DNA of 11,273 nucleotides from Bdellovibrionales bacterium. Its GTDB lineage: Bacteria > Bdellovibrionota > Bacteriovoracia > Bacteriovoracales > Bacteriovoracaceae. Under the pieces are notes generated by a model. It made no database searches, was not told the origin of the DNA, and saw only the letters and a list, made by a program, of their open reading frames with translations. The DNA lies in contig JAHFAA010000011.1 of the NCBI GenBank assembly GCA_023250775.1, positions 8,422 to 19,694 on the forward strand, in the 5' to 3' direction. Positions 6,958 to 11,273 of this stretch are shown piece by piece. Position numbers and translations under genes: made by a program. The stretch's first letter is position 1; every line of letters begins with the position of its first letter.

Positions 6958-7052
6958 TTTAAAGTTGCAAGGTAATAAGAAATGATTTTCTTCAGGCCCG
7001 TACTATCCAATCTCAAGACAGGCACCGCACATTTTTATTCCACTCTACTCCC

Positions 7053-7060
7053 ATTATAAG
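7053..7060. promoter_or_regulatory. Overlapping -10 elements between divergent genes
   Basis: In the 132-bp gap between the PH-like gene and the lipoprotein cluster, the minus strand reads a perfect TATAAT at 7053-7058 and the plus strand reads TATAAG at 7055-7060. A further CATAAT lies at 7062-7067 on the plus strand. The -35 sequences are poor in both directions. The position fits a shared, bidirectional promoter, but the region is AT-rich. Confidence 0.35.
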
Positions 7061-7089
7061 TCATAATATTAATAGAATAAACTGATGAT

Positions 7090-7470
7090 GTGAAAAGAGC
7101 GCAGAATTTTATGTGGAAAGATCAACCATTTTTAAGATTGCAATTAATGAATGCTCTTTTTGCACTCTTAATCTTTTTTTCTGCATGTAGTTCAACTTCA
7201 AAACAGCCGTACATTTCGAAAAAAACTTACCTCAATGATGAAGTAATAATCGACAGGACGGGAGTTCAGCCTTTTCTAATCAGCGATTGTGCTGTGGCCG
7301 TAATCGTAATTCCGGTTAATCCCTTGATTGATTTTGAACAAGAGGTGGAGAATAAATGCGGGAAAGACTGGGAGGTTTTTGATTTGAACCAGAAGGAAAC
7401 AATGTTCACGATCCCAATCTTATACAGGCAGTATTGCAGAACAGTGAGTGGCTCATGCAAGAAAAATTAA
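7090..7470 (+). CDS. Small lipoprotein
   Basis: From the GTG at 7090 this encodes 126 residues. Start choice is uncertain, because ATG codons at 7111 and 7147 are also in frame and none has a strong Shine-Dalgarno. A start at 7111 still gives a normal signal peptide with Lys and Arg before the hydrophobic core. The core ends in a clear lipobox, F-S-A-C, with the lipidated Cys at residue 33 of the longest form and Ser-Ser-Thr-Ser after it. The mature part, about 94 residues, is predicted mixed alpha/beta and holds four further Cys (DCAV, NKCG, YCRT, GSCK), which could form disulfides in the periplasm. No family recognised. It is first in a plus-strand run of envelope genes and overlaps the next gene. 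Confidence 0.72.
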   Translation: MKRAQNFMWKDQPFLRLQLMNALFALLIFFSACSSTSKQPYISKKTYLNDEVIIDRTGVQPFLISDCAVAVIVIPVNPLIDFEQEVENKCGKDWEVFDLNQKETMFTIPILYRQYCRTVSGSCKKN

Positions 7471-7865
7471 TATTTTTAATCTTATTTGCAATTTGCTCGT
7501 GTACGACTATCAAGAAGTCGCCTCCTCAAAAAATTAGTCTGGAACTTTATGATGAAATCAGCTCCCGTGAAAAATATGTTCAAAATAAAAAAATTATAAT
7601 TAAGTACACTACCTGCCGAAAACGCTGGGCGGAAGTTGATAATGTGGCAAGAAATTACCTTCGGGATGAGTTTAAGAAAAAATTCGCTGAAGGCCTATAT
7701 GGGCTCAGCAATATGGAAGTTGAGATCACCGATGTAATAGATAGTAACATTTTCATGCAAGAAGTCTGTTTTAGGGTCAAGGGCAATCCTGTTACTAAAA
7801 AATTAGTGGAAGTTAAAAAAGATGAATATTGGGAATTGACCAACCCTGCCTACCATATCCATTGA
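7455..7865 (+). CDS. Small lipoprotein
   Basis: This is a 136-residue protein from the ATG at 7455. An in-frame start at 7434 would put seven extra residues before a normal signal sequence and is less likely. Lys4 is followed by a hydrophobic core and the lipobox I-C-S-C with Cys16, then Thr-Thr and Lys-Lys. The mature protein is charged, with a helix around R-N-Y-L-R-D-E-F-K-K-K-F and two later strands, and contains two Cys (TTCRKRW and QEVCFRV). It overlaps the end of the preceding lipoprotein gene by 16 nt, so the two are probably co-translated. The helix-then-strands order resembles many periplasmic accessory lipoproteins, but no family is recognised. Confidence 0.75.
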   Translation: MQEKLIFLILFAICSCTTIKKSPPQKISLELYDEISSREKYVQNKKIIIKYTTCRKRWAEVDNVARNYLRDEFKKKFAEGLYGLSNMEVEITDVIDSNIFMQEVCFRVKGNPVTKKLVEVKKDEYWELTNPAYHIH

Positions 7866-7923
7866 GGGAAGGAAGTAGATTGAGGTATTTCGATAACTAC
7901 ACCGATGGCAATATAGGATTTGA

Positions 7924-8511
7924 ATGAGCATTAGATGGTCTTTAACCATTTTTGTTATGTTCTTTTTCGAGCATAACACTTTTGCGGCAAGTATCCCGCC
8001 GCAGCGGGTTTCTGCACCAATAACTGGTGCTGTGATGACTCTTATCTCTTCGACTGGCTACCACCTCATCGACGAGCCAGCGATTGATAGTTCGCAATCT
8101 TCAAAAAATACATTCGGCCTGGATTTAGGCTATCAATTTTCAAGCATTGTTGAACCAGGGATACTATATCGGCATGCTCAATTCTATGATGCTTCGGGCG
8201 GAGAGGGGAACGTTATCAGGAAGGATGAGATTTTTGGAAGTATCTGTTCGATAAATATAATGAATGTGCTTGGCGTCCTATTCGATAAAGGCCGGTGGTT
8301 CCCATCTGGAGGTATAGAAATAGGATATGCCTGGCATTCATTTAGCAATTCAAATCTAAAAACTGATCAAGGAAAGGTCTTTGGCGTAAATATCAATGCG
8401 GACCCGTGGAGGCACGGAGGTCTAAGTGCAGGCGTCAAAACATTTTACTTTGAGAAGCAAAACCCTATCAAGTTATATGATTTTGAGATTGGTCTGAGAT
8501 ATATGTTTTGA
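7924..8511 (+). CDS. Outer-membrane beta-barrel-like protein
   Basis: This is a 195-residue protein. A signal peptide (Arg4, hydrophobic core, cleavage near TFAA|S at residue 22) precedes a body of alternating aromatic/hydrophobic strands rich in Gly and Tyr (TFGLDLGYQF, EPGILYRHAQF, GGIEIGYAWHSF, GGLSAGVKTFYF). It ends L-R-Y-M-F: a C-terminal Phe with aromatic residues at alternate positions is the BAM recognition signal of outer-membrane barrels. The size suits an eight-stranded barrel. A Shine-Dalgarno AGGA lies 7 nt before the ATG. It sits 58 bp after the second lipoprotein and 110 bp before the third, in the same direction, so a shared transcript is plausible. Function unknown. Confidence 0.8.
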   Translation: MSIRWSLTIFVMFFFEHNTFAASIPPQRVSAPITGAVMTLISSTGYHLIDEPAIDSSQSSKNTFGLDLGYQFSSIVEPGILYRHAQFYDASGGEGNVIRKDEIFGSICSINIMNVLGVLFDKGRWFPSGGIEIGYAWHSFSNSNLKTDQGKVFGVNINADPWRHGGLSAGVKTFYFEKQNPIKLYDFEIGLRYMF

Positions 8512-8621
8512 GTTTTTGTGACTTAAATAAATTTCAAACTTGCATGAATGTAAATAGTCTAAGATAGAGATACTCGATCGAAACAGAAAAGGCCTGAGTT
8601 CTTATGATTAGGAAATTTATA

Positions 8622-9248
8622 ATGAGTAGTCGCAGGGTAATAGAAAAATGCATTCTTCTAATCATGATCATCTGTATTTCATCATGCGCTGTTTTCGAAG
8701 AAGGGCTCATTAACTATAAAATCCCAATTATATCGGCGAAAGAGCTGGCATCAAGAAAAAGTTTATGCCTAGATGTGGCATATTTTAGTAAAATGTATGA
8801 ACGTGAAAAGAAACTATCGCCCAAACTTACTGACCTACTGAAAATGCGTATAAAAGAAACATTTGAACTGTCAAAAAACTTTAACTCAATTGAATTTTCA
8901 GATACAAAAATTGCCTCATCGAATTTTGATTATTTTATAAAAATTGAAATTATTTTTTCGAGTCAAGGGAAGTATTGGCCACAGTACGCATGGTCAATGG
9001 CTTCACTTTTAACACTCTTCATTGTTCCTTATTGGGACAAATCAAGGATAGATTTTGTGGCACAAGTTTTTGACCAAAACGGAAAATTACTAACAAAGTA
9101 TCAATTTTCTGAAAGGCTGACTCAGGTTATGCAAACATTTTTAATCTTCGCAGCACCATTTCACCCTTATTTGACTTTTAGACGAAGGATAATTGAGGCA
9201 ATGAGCAAGAATCTACTTTTGAAAATGAAAGATGATCAATTGATGTAA
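8622..9248 (+). CDS. Lipoprotein with internal hydrophobic segment
   Basis: This is a 208-residue protein from the ATG at 8622, preferred over the in-frame ATG at 8604 because AGGAAA at 8610-8615 is an ideally spaced Shine-Dalgarno for it. The signal peptide has Arg4-Arg5 and Lys9, a hydrophobic core, and the lipobox I-S-S-C with Cys22. The mature part has an amphipathic helix (about residues 55-75), then strands (FDYFIKIEIIF), then an unusual hydrophobic segment SMASLLTLFIVPYW (about 124-138), and ends with strands and a basic helix. The helix/strand/hydrophobic segment/strand order recalls lipoproteins whose middle dips into the membrane. No family recognised. It lies between the barrel-like protein and the multi-pass protein, with 19 bp to the latter. 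Confidence 0.75.
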   Translation: MSSRRVIEKCILLIMIICISSCAVFEEGLINYKIPIISAKELASRKSLCLDVAYFSKMYEREKKLSPKLTDLLKMRIKETFELSKNFNSIEFSDTKIASSNFDYFIKIEIIFSSQGKYWPQYAWSMASLLTLFIVPYWDKSRIDFVAQVFDQNGKLLTKYQFSERLTQVMQTFLIFAAPFHPYLTFRRRIIEAMSKNLLLKMKDDQLM

Positions 9249-9267
9249 AATAATTATCCATGTATAG

Positions 9268-10302
9268 ATGAGCTATTTTATGAAAGAAGCAATAGTGCGT
9301 TTATTTAATCGGAAAAAAAGTATTCCGATTGATGCAGCCGAATTTTTCCAAAAATCATTGAAGATTATAGCTTGGGCACTCCCGGCCAATTTAATTTTAC
9401 TTTCTATTTGGTATTTTCATTATCATTTTGAGATAAAAGATAAGGGTTGTTTGTCGTTGCTGTTTTTGCTCATGCTAAATAATTTTATCTCGGCATTGCG
9501 ACTAGGAAAAATTTGGGATGGAAGGTTTACTAGGATTTATCAACAGAAGGGCATAACATACTCCACCTCGAAATACGTTTTGTGGTGTTCCTTAACGTTG
9601 TCACCAATTATCGGACTTTATTTTTTTATTCTTCTATGCCGAAACGGAATAGATGAAAATACACTAAATCTAAAAAAACACTTTTTGTTAGCGCTCATCG
9701 TTTCGATAATGGCTCAAGGCTTAACCACCATGCGTCTGACACCTATGCTTACCGGTAATTTTAATTATTCTCTTCATCACGTTGGTAGTGTTGTTTTTGA
9801 TGCTAGTAGAATTTTTCGATTAAAAGAAAAGCACAAAAACAGTATTGAAAATTTTATGAAAGACTATCGAGCGCTTCGTCAAACTAATGCTCTCGGATAT
9901 ACTGGCGCTCTCTTGGGCCTAGCTGCTGCATCAAGCATCATCTTTGCAAATAAGAATCCTCGTAAAAATCTAGAAGAGACCTTATTGAAGTCAATTGAAG
10001 TAATGAAAAATTTTACGGAGGTTGAAGAGCTAGGTTATAAAAATGCACTCATCGTGGCATATCCCTACGGAATATATCTTCTGCTTGGTAATCCAGAGCT
10101 GCCTATTTTTATGTTTGTCGATTCTCTATGCCACACCAAGCAAAGAGAAATGTATTTCGCTCGAATGATCAACCTACATAAAGGTACCGTTAAGGTGCTT
10201 GAAACAAAATTGCAAAATAAATTAGAGAAGGAAAAATATCAGCTTTATAAACACGAACTAGACGAACTCGCTATTCGGATCGTGAAATTACAACCTCACT
10301 AG
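9268..10302 (+). CDS. Multi-pass inner-membrane protein
   Basis: This encodes 344 residues from the ATG at 9268. The ATG at 9280 is an equally good start, since neither has a clear Shine-Dalgarno. Probable transmembrane helices lie at about residues 32-52, 60-78, 103-124 and 138-156. A weaker Gly/Ala-rich hydrophobic stretch (about 207-227) comes after a basic loop. The second half (about 230-344) is mostly soluble and helical, with a charged, coiled-coil-like C-terminal helix (VLETKLQNKLEKEKYQLYKHEL). No recognisable catalytic motif and no family identified. The 19-bp spacing from the third lipoprotein suggests one operon. Terminator-like structure follows about 130 nt downstream. Confidence 0.75.
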   Translation: MSYFMKEAIVRLFNRKKSIPIDAAEFFQKSLKIIAWALPANLILLSIWYFHYHFEIKDKGCLSLLFLLMLNNFISALRLGKIWDGRFTRIYQQKGITYSTSKYVLWCSLTLSPIIGLYFFILLCRNGIDENTLNLKKHFLLALIVSIMAQGLTTMRLTPMLTGNFNYSLHHVGSVVFDASRIFRLKEKHKNSIENFMKDYRALRQTNALGYTGALLGLAAASSIIFANKNPRKNLEETLLKSIEVMKNFTEVEELGYKNALIVAYPYGIYLLLGNPELPIFMFVDSLCHTKQREMYFARMINLHKGTVKVLETKLQNKLEKEKYQLYKHELDELAIRIVKLQPH

Positions 10303-10376
10303 AAAGAGGCTTCCAGCAAGATCCTCTGACCTTCCCAGTATCCAACTAAGGCAAAAGCGAACTTAATCACCAAAAG

Positions 10377-10483
10377 CTATGCATCGCGAGTTATGCACGA
10401 TGAATAACTGAACCAAATTTCAGACGCTTGCGCTACTCGCCGCGCATAACTAATCGTCGCGGTGAGTAGTTTTCTATGCACGG
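10377..10483 (+). repeat. Repeated [CT]TATGCA[TC]CG-type motifs in the leader region
   Basis: CTATGCATCG (10377-10386), TTATGCACGA (10391-10400) and CTATGCACGG (10474-10483) are near-copies. The region also holds AGTTATGC (10389-10396) and its exact inverted partner GCATAACT (10444-10451). The second of these lies largely in the loop of the terminator hairpin, so the two could pair and compete with it or form a pseudoknot. This could be a regulatory RNA, a binding-site cluster or remnants of repeats. Confidence 0.4.
10433..10473 (+). terminator. Intrinsic terminator (or attenuator) hairpin
   Basis: CTACTCGCCGCG (10433-10444) and CGCGGTGAGTAG (10458-10469) form a 12-bp stem with one G-U pair and a 13-nt loop, followed at once by TTTTCT. 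There is no T-run on the minus-strand side, so it acts only on plus-strand transcripts. It lies 130 nt beyond the stop of the multi-pass protein gene and 88 nt before the small lipoprotein gene. It may end the envelope cluster or act as an attenuator for the next unit. Confidence 0.75.
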
Positions 10484-10525
10484 TGGGATTTTGTCGCCAG
10501 ATAGAATCAACATCGGGCAGCTTGG

Positions 10526-10556
10526 CCTCCATCAAACGCGAAACATGCATGGAGGT
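10526..10556 (+). promoter_or_regulatory. Hairpin sequestering the Shine-Dalgarno of the small lipoprotein gene
   Basis: CCTCCAT (10526-10532) is perfectly complementary to ATGGAGG (10549-10555), with a 16-nt loop. A flanking G-U pair extends the stem to 8 bp. The right arm contains the GGAGGT Shine-Dalgarno (10551-10556) of the gene starting at 10562. Formation of the hairpin would hide the site and repress translation. An alternative explanation is chance complementarity to an unusually strong Shine-Dalgarno. Confidence 0.5.
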
Positions 10557-10561
10557 GCAAA

Positions 10562-10732
10562 ATGAAAAGTACGCAAAGAAATGTTTTTTTAAAAACTGGC
10601 CACGCCTTGATTCTAGTCATTGTGGTGAATCTGAGCGCCTGTAGCTCTCAGGTCAAAAATCACAGCCAGAATTCTGAAAAAGAAATTAGGCCTATCAGTG
10701 CAATCGAAAAAAGATTTCATGATCGCTTTTAA
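10562..10732 (+). CDS. Very small lipoprotein (56 residues)
   Basis: The signal peptide has basic residues (Lys2, Arg6, Lys11), a hydrophobic core (ALILVIVV) and an exact lipobox L-S-A-C with Cys27. It is followed by a mature peptide of only 30 residues rich in Ser, Gln, Lys and Glu, ending H-D-R-F. The Shine-Dalgarno GGAGGT lies 5 nt before the ATG, the strongest yet in the window, but it is in a hairpin. Small lipoproteins of this size include bacteriocin-release and entericidin-type proteins and structural anchors. Nothing here decides between them. Its stop overlaps the leader repeat that carries the next gene's Shine-Dalgarno. Confidence 0.72.
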   Translation: MKSTQRNVFLKTGHALILVIVVNLSACSSQVKNHSQNSEKEIRPISAIEKRFHDRF

Positions 10733-10739
10733 ACAGGAG
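10726..10739 (+). repeat. First copy of 14-bp leader repeat with Shine-Dalgarno
   Basis: CTTTTAAACAGGAG occurs here and again at 11067-11080. This copy spans the end and stop codon of the small lipoprotein gene and provides the AGGAGG for the gene at 10747. Confidence 0.7.
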
Positions 10740-10746
10740 GTAATGA

Positions 10747-10956
10747 ATGGAAAAGTCACACCTAACAATCTTAGAAAATAAGAACTTAGCAAAGGAGGAG
10801 ATATGTAAAAAGATACGGCTGTGTCTCGCCATGGACACAATCACAGAACTTTTTGACATTGAATTTGGCAGTCTTACCGTTCGTTTCCACAATGGAAAAT
10901 GGTGTTCGAAGGTTGAAATCCAAAAATATCTATCGGCGGAAATCAACGAGGCATAA
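10747..10956 (+). CDS. Small charged cytoplasmic protein (69 residues), unknown
   Basis: The ATG at 10747 lies 5 nt after AGGAGGT (10735-10741), so it is preferred over the ATG at 10743, which opens a 12-codon frame only 1 nt from the Shine-Dalgarno. The product has no signal peptide. An N-terminal helix rich in Lys/Glu (N-L-A-K-E-E-I-C-K-K-I-R), a helix around M-D-T-I-T-E-L-F, a short strand pair (SLTVRFHNGKW) and a final helix (VEIQKYLSAEI) suggest a small alpha/beta fold. The gene follows the lipoprotein gene by 14 nt and is probably co-transcribed. No family recognised. Confidence 0.7.
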   Translation: MEKSHLTILENKNLAKEEICKKIRLCLAMDTITELFDIEFGSLTVRFHNGKWCSKVEIQKYLSAEINEA

Positions 10957-11019
10957 TTTCACAATTCTACCCAGGGCCAATCCCAGGGCGAATTTTAATA
11001 ACAACCGGGAAATGCACAA

Positions 11020-11031
11020 CCATACGTATGG
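11020..11031. promoter_or_regulatory. Perfect 12-bp palindrome
   Basis: CCATACGTATGG is fully self-complementary and lies in the 131-bp gap before the last gene. It is a candidate operator for a dimeric regulator. Two copies of CCCAGGGC just upstream (about 10970-10990) and GCCCT at 11034 and 11061 could form alternative hairpins in the leader. Confidence 0.4.
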
Positions 11032-11066
11032 ATGCCCTCCCACAAAGCTGGCAAATAATTGCCCTA

Positions 11067-11080
11067 CTTTTAAACAGGAG
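11067..11080 (+). repeat. Second copy of 14-bp leader repeat with Shine-Dalgarno
   Basis: An exact second copy of CTTTTAAACAGGAG provides the ribosome binding site of the gene at 11088, 7 nt before its ATG. No reading frame ends at the TAA here, unlike in the first copy, so the TTTTAAA part is not explained by coding. Confidence 0.7.
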
Positions 11081-11087
11081 CATCCAG

Positions 11088-11273
11088 ATGCAAACACAAT
11101 TGCGTAAACCTTGGCTTGATCAAAATGGTCTTCCCTTAAGTGATAGTAAACTGAAACTGGCCTCAAAACGCTGGGACCAAAAAACATGGGAAGAGTATCT
11201 TTCTTGGTTTGAATGCCCACTTACCGAATTGCTGCTTCCGGCCTCATCCTATAATGAACTGGCCAGTCGGATG
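11088..11273 (+). CDS. Unrecognised gene, N-terminal 62 codons (runs off right edge)
   Basis: The ATG at 11088 is preceded by CAGGAG 7 nt upstream and the frame stays open to the window edge. The product begins M-Q-T-Q-L-R-K-P-W-L and is rich in Trp (residues 9, 29, 34, 40), Leu and Ser, with helical stretches (KLKLASKRWDQKTWEEYLSWF) and a P-L-T-E-L-L-L-P-A-S-S segment. There is no signal peptide, so it should be cytoplasmic. The strong ribosome binding site and shared leader tie it to the two small genes upstream. I do not recognise the family. Confidence 0.65.
   Translation, partial: MQTQLRKPWLDQNGLPLSDSKLKLASKRWDQKTWEEYLSWFECPLTELLLPASSYNELASRM

Noticed and set aside
10389..10451. GTTATGC/GCATAAC inverted repeat considered as an integron attC site
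   Set aside because: The ends only loosely resemble the attC core consensus, and the internal L and R boxes are not recognisable.
10930..11220. 96-codon minus-strand ORF
   Set aside because: It is antisense to the right-edge gene, which has a good ribosome binding site, and it resembles a shadow frame.

Overview
The window looks like chromosome or integrated accessory DNA of a Gram-negative bacterium of low to middle GC content. A beta-barrel-like secreted protein ending in Phe and at least four lipoprotein signal peptides imply an outer membrane. The style of the proteins (many small lipoproteins, and an HTH regulator with a long helical C-terminal part beside a Gly-rich secreted protein) recalls predatory or predator-related Bdellovibrionota. 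That assignment is an impression from protein style, not a marker-gene result.

Layout. (1) Positions 1-3060, minus strand, hold a tightly coupled pair: a UvrD-like superfamily 1 helicase and, 2 nt downstream, the first 216 codons of a protein whose N-terminus resembles DrmA, the core helicase of DISARM anti-phage systems. The pair runs off the left edge. The UvrD-like protein carries what looks like a Gre-factor C-terminal domain in front of its helicase core. This is the best candidate in the window for an undescribed defence variant. (2) Positions 3061-3553 are a gene-free promoter region with small repeats. (3) Positions 3554-5020, minus strand, hold an AlbA_2 (Schlafen-like)/ATPase-like/winged-helix protein with its own promoter. 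(4) Positions 5123-6279, minus strand, hold an HTH regulator and a secreted Gly-rich protein in an ATGA-overlapping operon. The secreted protein has the same heptapeptide at both ends of its mature form and a G9 tract at its 3' end. (5) Positions 6397-6957, minus strand, hold a membrane-anchored PH-like protein.

(6) From a divergent promoter region at about 7053, positions 7090-10302 on the plus strand form a cell-envelope cluster: two overlapping small lipoproteins, a beta-barrel-like outer-membrane protein, a third lipoprotein and a multi-pass inner-membrane protein. None has a function I recognise. (7) After 10302 the character changes. A strong intrinsic-terminator hairpin (10433-10473) is followed by three short translation units with strong Shine-Dalgarno sites: a 56-residue lipoprotein whose Shine-Dalgarno lies in a hairpin, a 69-residue unknown protein, and the start of an unrecognised gene running off the right edge. 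Two of these three genes share an identical 14-bp leader.

In functional terms the left third is probably anti-mobile-element defence with regulators beside it. The right two thirds are lineage-specific envelope genes plus the start of another, possibly mobile, module.
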